The notes below the pieces were generated by a model that saw only the letters and a program-made list of their open reading frames with translations, did not search any database and was not told the origin of the DNA. Made by a program: the position numbers and the translations under genes. A DNA stretch of 64,000 nt from Glycine soja (Eukaryota > Streptophyta > Magnoliopsida > Fabales > Fabaceae): assembly GCF_004193775.1 (NCBI RefSeq), contig NC_041004.1:1240001-1304000 (forward strand), given 5' to 3'. This document shows positions 53,301 through 64,000 of this stretch, piece by piece. Numbering within the stretch: the first letter of the stretch is position 1; each line of letters begins with the position of its first letter.

Positions 53301-53646
53301 AATCATTCAAATTAATTAACAAGTAAGAACAAAGAAAGAGATAAACAATATATATATATATATATATATATATGCGTAAGTACTATTCATAAAACTTGGA
53401 AGCAAAGCATCAAAATCAAGCTTAAACACACATACATATATACAGAAATTAATTAAGAGGGGCTATTAAGATAGCAAAATTAAGAGAGTGATGACTTACT
53501 AGGTCAAGCCAGTTGGCAATGAAATTGGTTGCAGCAAACACAAAGAGGAAAGCGAGGGAGAACAAGCCATAGGTTGAAATCCATCTTTTCTCTTTGCTAT
53601 ATGATGATTGCAATTGGTGACAACCTTGCCTCTTAGTGTTGGCCAT
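44395..53646 (-). CDS. Rumi/CAP10-type (DUF821) O-glucosyltransferase-like protein, copy B
   Basis: Exons in gene order: 1a 53646-53500, 2 46917-46382, 3 46123-45931, 4 45841-45777, 5 45625-45415 and 6 44739-44395. They join to 499 codons (498 aa). With the alternative exon 1b (51167-51090) instead of 1a, the product is 475 aa. Exon lengths 3-6 (193, 65, 211, 345) equal those of copy A; exon 2 is one codon shorter. Exon 1a encodes a 25-residue basic N-terminus and a membrane segment (STYGLFSLAFLFVFAATNF). The CAP10 domain is complete: CPEYFRWIHEDLKPW, ERGKNISHFRLVIVNGKAY, LRLYPGKVPDLELM, FPDWTFWGW, YAFWKGN and YAEGATWSVSEKYIIACDSM. Expected to be a type II ER/Golgi membrane glycosyltransferase; acceptor unknown. 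No break was found. Intron 1 carries a LINE. Confidence 0.85.
47306..49690 (-). mobile_element. 5'-truncated, decayed L1-like LINE inside copy B intron 1
   Basis: On the minus strand the order of remnants is the end of the RT region near 48900-48500 (motifs MQTMLLPKTICHRLEK and NKAFVSKLGWDLI), then a zinc-binding RVT-associated region near 48300-48100, then an RNase-H-like region near 47760-47620. The 3' end abuts a short A run (T run on plus at 47306). Many in-frame stops show age. The insertion is absent from the matching intron of copy A. The 5' limit is uncertain. Confidence 0.7.
51090..51167 (-). CDS. Alternative first exon (1b) of glycosyltransferase copy B
   Basis: A 26-codon exon starting MTRWTFFSVILL, encoding a membrane anchor and ending ...EIDL before a GTAAGT donor in phase 0. 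It can therefore join exon 2 exactly as exon 1a does. The equivalent exon (36081-36004) exists in copy A at the same relative place with the same length. No good acceptor precedes it, so it is more likely an alternative start than an internal exon. Confidence 0.65.
53349..53373. repeat. (AT)n microsatellite
   Basis: Pure AT run of about 25 bases in the intron between exons 1a and 1b of copy B. Confidence 0.8.
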
Positions 53647-56600
53647 TGATGGAGATCGATATCCACTCCAGCTTGTGATGCTAGCTAGGACTAACTAACT
53701 CAATTATATAGATTTTTTAATTAGACTAATTAACTACCTCAAATATTGGATCTTAATCAAATTTTTATTTCATCAAGAGGTTCAAAGCTTGTTCCTTGCG
53801 TGTACCAACGGAACGTGCAATATAAAATAGTTTAAGCATGTATGATGAATGACATCATGACTTTAAGCATATATATATATATATAACTTAAGTCTTTGAA
53901 CTAATAAAGATATTGGGTAAAACTTTTTGGTATACTTATAATGGAATCATAATCGAATCAATATTAGTACAAGACTAAATATCATTTTTACTATGTATGT
54001 GTTACATTATAAGTCAAATTGACCATCCAATACCATTAAATATATACTATATTAATTAAATTCAATATGTAGCCAAAATATTAAATATTGATACTAATAA
54101 ATATGTTATTATATATGTTTATATTTAAATTTTTCCATTTTAAAATGCTTTATAAATTATATTTTTAATCAATAAGGAATATAATAAAATTATTGTAATT
54201 ATATTTATTAAATATATAGTCAAATCAAACAACATTATTAAATATTTAAATTTATGTGTTTATTTATTAAATATAATTACAAATGATCATTTATATTATT
54301 TTTACAATAATTATAATTATTATAAGAGCTAATAGTCTTATCATGCATAATTATTTGTGATTGAATAATAATATTAAAATTTTACATTATTAGTATATAT
54401 GTACTATTTTATCATTAATATATTATATTTAATAAAGATCATAGTTAATATATTTAAAATTATTCATTTATTAAAAAATAATTTTATTAACTAAATATTT
54501 ATCTTGTGGATTATATAAACTAAAATATTAGTAAATAAATAAATAAAAACGACCGGTTTCAATTTTAATTTCTAGCCTTTCCGCCAACATTTCTTCACCA
54601 GTTTTCATTTGTTTTGGACAAGTTCAATATGTCCATGGTTCTCAAATGTTCATTCTATGATTGCTGATTAGTTTAATTTAATTTGGTTCAATCCAATTTT
54701 TTTTGTAGTACATTTTTATTTTCAATTATAGTCTATCCTTTCTATTTTGCATCTTCTTTTAGTATTTGCTTAGAGGCTATGATAAGTCAACATTGCCAAG
54801 AGTGTGCGTGTATCTCATCGAGGAAATTAAACGTATTTTGCCTCCCAAAAAAAACAAAATGACAAAGGCATATCTAACATAATTTGTTTGCTTGAAAGCC
54901 GAAGCCTAATATTAATATGACCATGTGTAAAATATGATTGTCAAAAACATCAAAAGTTGGTTTCTCAAAAACTTTGTTTTTAAGTTTTCTTCATTAAAAA
55001 TAATTTATAAAAATAGTATTTGTTTCAAATTTTATTTGGTTCAATCCAAATTAAATTAGGGCCAATCAACACTATCATTGCATGCATTTTAATTTTCATT
55101 GTCTCCTTAAAGTTTTCCTTAAAGTGAGTTGGTCGATGTCTAACATATATAAATAAAAATATATCCATTCTTAAATTTTAAAGATGTGTGAACACATCTT
55201 TTGTGTATACACAGTTTAAAGATAAAATTATCTGAGTATCCTATTTACAGTTATTAGTTTTTTCCCACTTATTTATAACTATTTGATTGCACATGGTTGT
55301 ATAAAATATAAATGGCAATGCTTTCTTGTAAGAAAAAATATATTTATATAATAAAATTAGATACTAATTAAATACACATATTTTTAAAAGTTAAAAGAAT
55401 AAATTTATCAATTTATAGGGACCAAAATCAAAATAACCCCTAAAATATACAAGATTAAAAACATATTTTTTCCATATATAAAATCATATTTAATACAATA
55501 TTTTTTTGTTTTTATTTCTCTTTGTTATCACTTGTTATATTTTAAATTTTTTAACTCTTTCCTTTTTTATTTATATAATTTGTTGTATTAATATAACTTC
55601 TTTTTCTTACAACCCAAGAAACTGTGTATCAGATCCGTCTTAGTGCATTGAAACATGGGATCCTTATGGTGAAGTTATTTTTCTTTTTTTATTTGACCTT
55701 ATTAATATTATTTTTACATTAGCCCAGAGAAAATGAAAACCGACCCGATAGTGTAGATTAAGCATGGTTTGACTGATCACATCTTCTTAATTTCTTCATA
55801 AATAAAATATCTAACTAATTAATTTCGTTGCTTAAAAGATAAACAATTAACTTTCTCAGCACATGACATGCACTAATGATGGTTAGACTTCAGACTCGTC
55901 TTCCTTGACGCCTTTAACTTTTGTAATATTTTGTTGACAACAATTTTTTTTAGTTTTTTTTAATGAAAAATCACTTTGAAATATTTTTACTTTTCAGCGT
56001 ATTCGTATAATTTTTCATAAAAATTAGAATAATTATTTTATGGTGCAAAATTAGAATCTTAAAAAAATATTTTTAGTTATATATTTTAAGAAAAATTAAG
56101 TGTAGTTTCTAAAAATAACTAAGATTATAAATTCTGTAAAAAAATAAACCAAGATTATAATTAACCTTTTAAAATAAAAATGGCTTTTTATAACTGTAAC
56201 CAAACAAAAAAAAAAAACTTCTACTTTTCACAAAATCCCCCAAATAATAAATCACTTTTTTTACATTCTAAAAACTTTAAACAAACAGACACTAAGAGAA
56301 GTATCTTTAACATCTTATTTTAATTACTAATATTTTACTAAGGAAATTCTCTAAAAAAAACATATTTTAAGTAAATATACTAATATAAAAACAATTTATA
56401 TATGAACCGAGACACATTGATTAAGTTGACTGATCACAATATATTTTGCTTGCAAAGGAATCGAGGGAAAATTTATTGTGTAAAGAAACATGGAAAGTTT
56501 TCATGCTCGATCGTGTATGTGTATATATATATGAGTTGTTACATTTTTTTGTTGTTGTTGTAATCTAGAATAAGTGTAAATTTTGAAGCTTACCAATCTT

Positions 56601-59299
56601 AATTTTACATGGTACTGGTACGGTAATTCATGCAATGTATAAAACTGTAATTATACTTTAATTTTTTTTATAAAAAATAGAATAATGATTATTAATAATT
56701 AATCTAATTTAAGTTTCATAATTTTTTTTTATTTTTTACAGAAACAGTTCTTAATACACTATATTTGACAATATAAAATATTAAACCGAATTAAAACATA
56801 ACTATTTTTTTACAGGCAAATTAAAACATAACTTAAGTTACTTAACCGTGAATATTAACAACATCTATACAAGAGAAATTATGTAAATTATGGTTTTACT
56901 TGATACCTCTTCATTAGAAATTTCATACATCCCATGGATACAATCAAAATGACCATGTTATATACTCTTGACCAATATTATTGATTATTATTACATAACT
57001 CATAATTCAAAAATTGAATACAAAATATATAAAGAAAATATAAATAATCACATGAAATAAATGAGATCATGTCTCTAGATGTTAATACTTATTGTTCGAA
57101 TATACAACAAAATGAGAGAAAAATTTAAAATCAAGTGTGATTGAGAATGTAATGAAAGTCCTTCTATTTTATCATTGGAAGTTTATATATAGTGATATTG
57201 TTGTGACGTTATTAACCCCGTGTCTTATTATAAGTATTTGTGTTGGAAATCTCATTTTAAGTATTGTGATAAAGTTATTATTAAGACATCTTTAATTTAT
57301 GTTGTCCTTGAACCGGTCATCAACTTATTATCCTTAAGTCAGTCTATATGTACTAAGTTGCATCTTACATATCTTGACATACAAAGTTGATATTTACTCC
57401 TCAACAACTATCATGCCTTAATTTGGTCTTAAAAGTTATTTTTTCTTAAATTGAATCACTATCACTCAAATCTTTACATACTACTCATGCATTCACACAA
57501 AAATGACTATTAGTTCGAAGTGTAAAAAAGAATTTACTTTCTATACACCGTTAAGAAAGAAAAGTATAATCACTTTGACAAGAAGGCGATGAAATGTCTC
57601 TTGTTCTAGTCCTTGATTCCCTTCCCAATATGTTTCTTAACCGCCTTGAGAAGAAGGCATCGTGGGATCTCATCTGTTTCTATCAATATCCACGGTCTAC
57701 TTTCCTACATAGAATGCTATATTTTAAATATAAATAATTTTAGGAATCTAGTTAGCAGAAAAGATAAAAAATTGAAACCTAGAAAATGAGGAGAGGGGTA
57801 AGGTATAAAAGAAAGAAATACGACTTGAGAGAACAAAGAAAAATTATAAACAGAAAGAGAGGAGGGTAACATTTCATCCTAATTCCTGAGAAGGTGCAAA
57901 AAAACAAATTAAGAAAAGATAAAGAAACTAAGAAAGTTGTATTGAACGAGGATCATCAATCCTTTTCATATTTGATTCCAAGACTAACAAAATGTAAGTT
58001 CAAACTACAAACTATGATCAATCTCAGGGTTTGGTAGAGTTCCTAATTCAAGTTTATGCTACAGCAGTTTGCTTTTCATTAGATCGAAAATCCCAAAGAC
58101 ATACAAAAAAGAAATTTATCCTATGTTTTTGTATAGCAATTCCATTAACATGCACTTAAAAACAAATTGTTTCATCTAAGAATATTATACAAATGATGTA
58201 ACTAGTTCAAAACAACTTGACTTATTGTGCTGAAGGGAAGCCATAATAATTCAAATTTGAAGTCAATTCCATCAACATTAACTTAACAGTGGAAAATATT
58301 TAGAATGATGCCATGATCGTTCTCGGGAAATCATTAACTCATGCAGCTAGTATGTTTCCAGATTCCTTGCTCTGTGAACGCTGTCACAATGCATATGCAA
58401 GATGTTGCAACAAGAGGCAACTAAATTCATTAAACAAAAATTTACATAACACAACGGATTGATATTTTAGATTCGAACCCACTTTCAATGAAAATAAAAC
58501 TTTCTCTATTTTTCCCACTTTCAATGAAATTAACTTTCGATTATTTTTCTTTATTTCCTCTAAATCTTTATCTTTTTTTCAATCTCAATTTCTTTTATAA
58601 ACTTTAATTTTATTGGATCTCATTTTCTTATTATTATCCAAATTATTATTAGAATTGTTATCAAACCCTATTAGAATTATTATTAAAATCATTATTATCG
58701 AAAACTGCAACTATCAAAATTATTACTGGCGAAATCACTATAAAAACTATTATAATGGATATTACTATTGAGATTATTATTATTATTATTTAATAATATT
58801 TAAAAAAATTTCTTAAGTTAAAAACTATAACTACTTGTTTAACTAAAAAAGACTTACAATAAAAAAATAAATTATATGTTTCGCACTTAAACATTTATTT
58901 GTTTATAAAATCATTAATGAAAATTATTATTTGATAAGTATAAATTCTTTTTAAAAATTATTTACAATTTTCAATGTTAACAATGTATGAAAAAACACTA
59001 AACAATGAAGCGTTCAAAGGCTGACTGAAAAAAAATTGAAAGGAATAAAAAATATATATTTTTCATAATTATTCTAATTAATTGAAAATTATATGATTAC
59101 CTTATCTTTAAATAATCTTAATTACCTTAATATATATGTTGAACATAATTATCTAAATTATTTCAAATAAGAATATACACTTTTCTTAATATTTGATGAA
59201 TTACTATATTTTATATAATTTTATAAATTACAAAATAGATAAAAAAAAATTCTCTAAAAATTTTCTGCTCAATTAAATAAGGATTTTTTATACATATAT
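53647..59299. other. Upstream flank of copy B and AT-rich intergenic DNA
   Basis: Up to about 56300 it is the upstream part of the duplicated block. Beyond that it is AT-rich DNA without a recognised gene. The stretch 57850-58440 is less AT-rich and on the minus strand shows one short hydrophobic reading, possibly a UTR or gene fragment I cannot identify. Confidence 0.45.
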
Positions 59300-60735
59300 A
59301 GTATAAAGATATATCTTCATATGGCGGTGTCTAGGGTAAATCACCATCTTTAAATTATCCATCATGTACCATTTTTAAGAACTCTTATATATTAATGTAA
59401 GGCACACATTTTTATTATACATCCATCCATCATACCATAACTTTACTCTTGTTTAATAATATAAAAAAGAAAAACTTTACTCTTGTTAGTCTCCCTTCTT
59501 CTCTGGCAGCTCCTCCACCATTGTCAGAGGTTAGTCACCACCCACCATCGTCATTTCGCTTCAGTCATCACCCACCATCATCACTATTATCATTGTCATC
59601 CTCCTTAAGGCCATGAGACCCACCCAAAGGCTCCTCCAAACCATTGTCTCCCAATCTAAGCTTTAGAATTTTCGAAGCCTTTGTCGCACAATCGAAGCAC
59701 CCACCATTGACATTGCTTGTTGGCATGCACCTCCACAACACTAAAGAGCGAATGCAGAAACTATGACTCAAAGGAGTGACGCCTCCTCCACCGCCTCTGG
59801 ATTCGCGACATGAACCATTGTGTGTGCACCTCCATTGATTTTGCATATTCATGTTTTTTTTTATTATTAATTTAACGAAATGTTCTTTGTTTGGTTTCCA
59901 TAACATAGGATTTTTTTATCGATGTTATCAAACTTAGTTGATGATTGTCTAGTTTCTTGTTCATACATCTAGATTTCTAATTCTTTGGAATGGAGAAGGG
60001 AAGAAGGGGGAAATGGGAGTGGTGGCGATGGGTTGGTGAGTGATATCAGCATATATGCATAGTTTAAAAATCTGGTCTGACTCGGTCGGTCGGATTGATC
60101 CAATTGAGACCTGGTGTTATAATCTGACTGGTTTGGTTGTTGGATCGGTCATGCACTTGATCCAATTAGACCCGCCCAAATCCAGTCGGTTTGAGATAAA
60201 CCCGACGATCCGAATCGATTTTTAAAACCTATTTCGCATAAAAAAAATAAAAAAACTCCAAAACGCTCCAAAAAAATTTGGGACTTGTGTAATTGTGTTA
60301 ATGAATTATTATTTGTTATCAACTTTAATACTTCAATTGTTATTTTGAATTTTGGAGTATGAATAAACTTTTCTTAATCAACTAATGTTAGTTATACACT
60401 TATATATAATATATACATATATAATTTTGAATTTTTTAATATATATCAGGTTAAACTGGACCAATTACTGACCTATAGATTGGACCACTGAACCACTATC
60501 TCAACTGAGTTAATGATCGGACAAAATTTCATAACTTTGCATATATGCCGCGATGGTGGGTGGTGATTGACTGTCAATGACGGTAGAGAAACCATAGGAG
60601 AAGGAGAGAGACTAAAGAGAGTAAAATTATGTTGTGTCTTAGATTTATTTAAGAATTCTTAAAAAATGATGTATGATGGTCGAATGTAGACATTGTCATC
60701 TTTATATAAGAACATATATTATATATTTTTTAAAA
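59300..60735. mobile_element. Long inverted-repeat (MULE-like) element with a nested MITE
   Basis: The left arm (about 59300-59560) and right arm (about 60540-60735) are imperfect inverted repeats. Both contain, in inward order, a CATC(A)TAC-type block, TTTACTC, TAGTCTC and CACCACCCACCATCG (left at about 59535, right as its complement at about 60550). The interior has low-complexity open frames without a recognised transposase. Exact ends and target duplication were not found. Confidence 0.5.
60059..60538. mobile_element. MULE-like MITE with a 10-bp target duplication
   Basis: Flanked by the identical palindromic 10-mer GCATATATGC at 60049-60058 and 60539-60548. The ends are imperfect inverted repeats (ATAGTTTAAAAATCTGGTC and, reverse complement, AAAGTTATGAAATTTTGTC). 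The interior carries CGGTCGG, GGATCGG and similar GGTC motifs typical of a dispersed plant repeat family. Size 480 bp; no coding capacity. It sits within the larger inverted-repeat element. Confidence 0.65.
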
Positions 60736-61137
60736 TATTTTTAGAAAAAAGTTTATATATAAAAAAATACATTTAAGAAGTATGTTTTCAACTCGATTAC
60801 ATGACTATTTATCTCATACTTTCTTACTTTTATTATTATAAAGATAAAATAATTTTAATTACAACATATTTTTTTAACTGCAATTTTTTTTATTATTAAT
60901 GAATACCAAATGATGATGGTTACAATAAGTACTCCATCTAAAGTCAGAACAAAAATATATACTAGGTATTCTATGTGGCATGTATCTAGCACTAGGCAAA
61001 GTTATTTTAATTTTTATTAATGGGAATACAGAAACAACAGATGCGAGAAAAAAAGAAACTAACTACCGCTAGGGAATAAGATCCCCCATTGCATCAGTTA
61101 ACAAAGATGAACCTAACTTAGGAGGACAAGGGTAAAT

Positions 61138-61515
61138 CATTTTTCTGTTTTTAAATATAAGATTTTTTTCAGTTTTATTTATCTTTTTATAGGATATTTT
61201 TTTTAAGTTATCTTTTCGTCTTTCGTATTAATTATTTTTTATTCAAATATTTTTTATTATTTTATAATAAATATTATATATTTAAAAGAAATATATTATT
61301 TTTATTATAAAATGTGATATGAAGACTAACACACATTAATTAATTAGATATGAAAGTAATTAAGTGAAAAAAATTATAAGTCTCAGTAAATTTAAGAATA
61401 AATTTGATAAAATAAGATAAATTATTAATAAATTTAATAATAATAATTATATTAATTAACTTTTTTAAAAAATGAAATAATTAAAAAAAATCTTATATTT
61501 AAGGATGAATGAAGT
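61138..61515. mobile_element. Stowaway-like MITE
   Basis: Both ends carry the TTAAATATAAGATTTTTTT motif in inverted orientation (left at about 61150, right at about 61490), resembling the MITE at 34266-34620. Terminal bases and TA duplication are not clear. No coding capacity. Confidence 0.5.
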
Positions 61516-62218
61516 ATATATGTTGCCAGTCATGTGTATCCACATCAATAATACCTGAAAACCAACTTGAGGCCATTTTTTTCCGAGACACATAGGTTAA
61601 ATAAACATTTATTTTTAAGATCACATTAACTGAAATACTATTTAAAAATAGTTATTTATGATAAGTTTCAACAATGTAAAGTAAATTATTTTGTGGATTG
61701 CATTCACTAAAATTCCATCCAATCATAAATTAACTAAAATACTATTAAAGGATATTTATTTGTGATAAATTTTAGCTATATAAAGTAAATATTTATTTTG
61801 TGGATTGCATTGACTAAAATTCTAGTCCTGACTAAAAAGCACGAAAGGGAAATGGTAACGTTGATAGGAAAACTGGGGAACTCTAGACAATAAAGAAGAA
61901 CAGGGGCCAAAGTATAATAATTCGAAAATAAAAAAAATTCGTATCGTACCCTAGAAAAAAAAGAAGAGGGAACTAGTTTCTGCATTCTCTGTTTCTGGTG
62001 TTGTTCACTTGTTCTCTTCATTTCAAGTTTCAACCTTAATCCTTCCGAACCAACACATAAAAATCCAACACTCTCTTCTTCTTCTTCTCTCTCCGCGGGT
62101 TCAATTGAACCTCACAAAACCCTCTTTCTCTCTCTCTAGATCTGTTCAAATCCCGAATCATTTCCGCTCCAATTTCAATTTCCCCGAACAAGAGCAAACC
62201 CTAACCCTTTCTCTCTGT

Positions 62219-62269
62219 ATGATACCTGATTTTTTCCCTCAGGCGTGTAGTTTTCGTGCCGATTTGTAA
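62219..62269 (+). other. Upstream open reading frame in the helicase leader
   Basis: ATG at 62219, 16 codons, then TAA, about 65 bases before the main ATG. It lies in a CT-rich stretch that looks like a plant 5' UTR. It would matter only if transcription starts upstream of it, which is not known. Confidence 0.4.
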
Positions 62270-62333
62270 ATTCTTTCGGTAGTTTAGGTTAGAATTTTTT
62301 TTTGTTAAGTTTTTAGGGTTTTGAATCGGTGAG

Positions 62334-64000
62334 ATGAATCACAACAACAACAATAGAGCGAGGTACCCTCCCGGGATGGGGCTTGGGCGCGGTGGTTTCA
62401 ATCCGAACCCGAGCCAGAACCCGAACTTGAACCAGAACCCGAGCCTGAACCAGAATCATCACGCGTTCCAGGCTCGGCCACCGTACCACCACCAGCAACA
62501 ACGGGTGCAGTACGTGCAGAGGCATTTGCTGCAGCAACAGCAGCAGCAATGGCTGAGAAGGGACGGCAGCGCCGCCGTCGACGAGGTCGAGAAGACCGTG
62601 CAGTCTGAAGCCGTGGATTCGAGGTGCGTGTGTTGTGGTTTTCGTTATATACGATGTGTGGTTTGTAATTAGGGTTAGTGTTGAGGTGGTGTTATTGGTT
62701 GCTGTTGTATGGCTTTTTGTTGTGTTTCTGCAATGTGCTTGCTTGGCTGGTTGGCTTGGTGATTCTTGTTGTTTAGAGGTTTTTGATAGTGTAGGTAATG
62801 ATGAAATGGTGAAAGCTTTGTTTGAAATTTGATTGCTTTGGTTGCTTGGACATAACTGCATTGACCAACAATGGCTGTGATTGCACTGTTGAGTGGAGGC
62901 TTGAATGGTGGATGCGGTTATAGTGTATTGCCTAGTGTTCTTAAGTAGGTGCGGTAGTGCTGCTATAGTGCTATTGCATTGTTGAATTCGTGGGGATCAC
63001 GAATGCTCTGTCAATGCGAATTCTTTTGGGTCTCTGGCCAATTGGACTTTTGAGTTAATATTGTGCCAATTTTTATTTGTGCACAACTCAAATTTCAAAT
63101 GCTATGCGAATGCAATGCTATCCATTATATGATATAATGGGTTATTGGATTTCCGGGATCTGCCATTGATCTGTTATTGCAGGAACCTGTCTTCTTTTGA
63201 CGTCCCTTGATCATAGAGATCCCGTTGTATGTCCAGCCAGATTGTGAGGTCTTGTTTTGTATGACTCCTTGTCGGGTTGGATTGCCGTCTACATTTTTTT
63301 TTATCTGAGTGGACAATTCATCATAAATAGAAATGACATCAATGTTCTCTTTCTATTTGGGAATTTACAACAGTCTTGTTGCCCTTGGCTGTTGACATAA
63401 CTATCCTCTTTTCCTTTTATTCATTTATGCTTGTTTGATATTTGTTATTTGTATTTAAGGCTTTTCATTACACTTTAAGCAATATAACTAATAAATGTAT
63501 CTTAGATTGTGATTATTGAAACCATGGTGTCAGATTTTGCATGACCTGACCTGGTTTTATGCAAGATCTAGTTGCTCCATTATACAATATAGAGATTCCT
63601 GCAATTCATATCAGTACAGATGATCATAGGTACAATTTAGTACCAAAAACAATTCTAAATGTGTTCTGAATTGCTGTGTCTCAGAATTGAATCGAATCAA
63701 ATTGTATAGCAATTTATACAATTTTGATAACAATGATTGAAACATGTTTTATTGTTTGTCTGTTTATAAACTATTAGGATTATTAATTATGAGTTATTTT
63801 GGTGAAATTATGAGTTTACAATAAGTTGGAATTGTACAAATTACAATGTATGGTTTTGTTCTTTTACTGCTAGATGAAGCTATTATTGTTAGTGGTTCTG
63901 TTATTTCAAAAGGAAAGAGAATCCTTATTTGTTTTTTGGTTTTCCTTTATTAGTTCTCAAGATTGGAAGGCAAGACTAAAGATTCCACCAGCTGATACTC
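62334..64000 (+). CDS. DEAD-box ATP-dependent RNA helicase, DDX6/Dhh1 group (RH6/RH8/RH12-like), 5' part only
   Basis: Exon 1 is 62334-62623 and exon 2 begins at 63954 after a 1330-bp GT-AG intron. The junction AG|T restores a serine and leads into SQDWKARLKIPPADT, the hallmark start of the conserved region in plant RH6/RH8/RH12. Exon 1 encodes a start rich in N, Q, G and P (NNNNRARYPPGMGLGRGG, several NQNP units, a poly-Q run) and then WLRR and VDEVEKTVQSEAVDS, as in those proteins. The family are P-body RNA helicases that promote mRNA decapping and translational repression. The helicase motifs (Q motif, GKT, DEAD and later) lie beyond the right edge. Q/N-rich N-termini favour condensate formation in the family. 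Confident in the group; which of the three paralogues is unclear. Confidence 0.92.

Larger units (their letters stand above)
44230..56300. repeat. Tandem segmental duplication, copy B
   Basis: Counterpart of 30330-39080. It is longer mainly because of the LINE insertion (about 47306-49690) and local expansions between the first exons. Far-upstream similarity continues to about 56290 (AAACTTTAAACAAACAGACACTAA versus its copy A counterpart). Edges are approximate. Confidence 0.7.

Noticed and set aside
57500..58440. Less AT-rich stretch that might be a gene or 3' UTR
   Set aside because: No frame longer than a few dozen codons and no recognised protein; left as unassigned intergenic DNA.
59568..59906. 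112-codon minus-strand frame with glycine run
   Set aside because: Lies within an inverted-repeat element and has no recognisable domain; composition explains the open frame.
62313..62861. 182-codon open frame on the minus strand
   Set aside because: It is the antisense shadow of helicase exon 1 and its intron start; the plus-strand protein is clearly homologous to RH6/RH8/RH12.

Overview
The window looks like nuclear DNA of a dicot plant, most likely a legume of the Glycine type. That is inferred from very AT-rich intergenic DNA, plant-type GT-AG introns, several plant transposon families and plant-specific gene families; the species cannot be fixed from the sequence alone. No rRNA, tRNA or CRISPR was recognised.

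Layout. (1) 1-11759: most of a Ty3/gypsy LTR retrotransposon of the Tat lineage on the minus strand (5' LTR 10821-11759, primer-binding site, gag-protease, pol). Its 3' LTR lies beyond the left edge. Between pol and that missing LTR, on the opposite strand, is a five-exon gene whose predicted exons join into one open frame for a 1061-aa plant mobile domain (PMD) protein. Pol carries two frame breaks. (2) 11760-17298: AT-rich DNA with two decayed genes, a replication-protein-A-like remnant and a kiwellin/ripening-related pseudogene. (3) 17299-about 22200: an intact, intronless-CDS multiple-C2-domain transmembrane protein (MCTP) gene on the minus strand with a probable 1.7-kb intron in its 5' leader. 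(4) 22200-30300: intergenic DNA with a pogo/Lemi-like transposon derivative (24007-24649) and two MITE-like elements. (5) About 30330-56300: a tandem duplication carrying two minus-strand genes for Rumi/CAP10-type (DUF821) O-glucosyltransferase-like proteins. Copy A spans 30505-36081 and copy B spans 44395-53646. Each copy has two possible first exons encoding a membrane anchor, and the upstream one is broken in copy A. Copy B has gained a LINE in an intron. The interval between the copies holds a long-TIR element, another TIR element and a probable solo LTR nested in it. (6) 56300-62000: intergenic DNA with a long inverted-repeat element, a nested MULE-like MITE with a 10-bp target duplication, and a Stowaway-like MITE. 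(7) 62334-64000: first exon and start of the second exon of a DEAD-box RNA helicase of the DDX6/Dhh1 group (plant RH6/RH8/RH12), running off the right edge.

The host genes do not form a pathway. They are a plasmodesmal/ER tether-like protein (MCTP), secretory-pathway glycosyltransferase-like proteins and a P-body helicase. The most unusual arrangement is the spliced PMD gene carried antisense inside the Tat element, which stays open while pol is broken. Second is the shared double-first-exon design of the two glycosyltransferase paralogues. Exon limits were read by eye from splice signals, frame continuity and, for the duplicated genes, comparison of the two copies; no search or RNA evidence was available.
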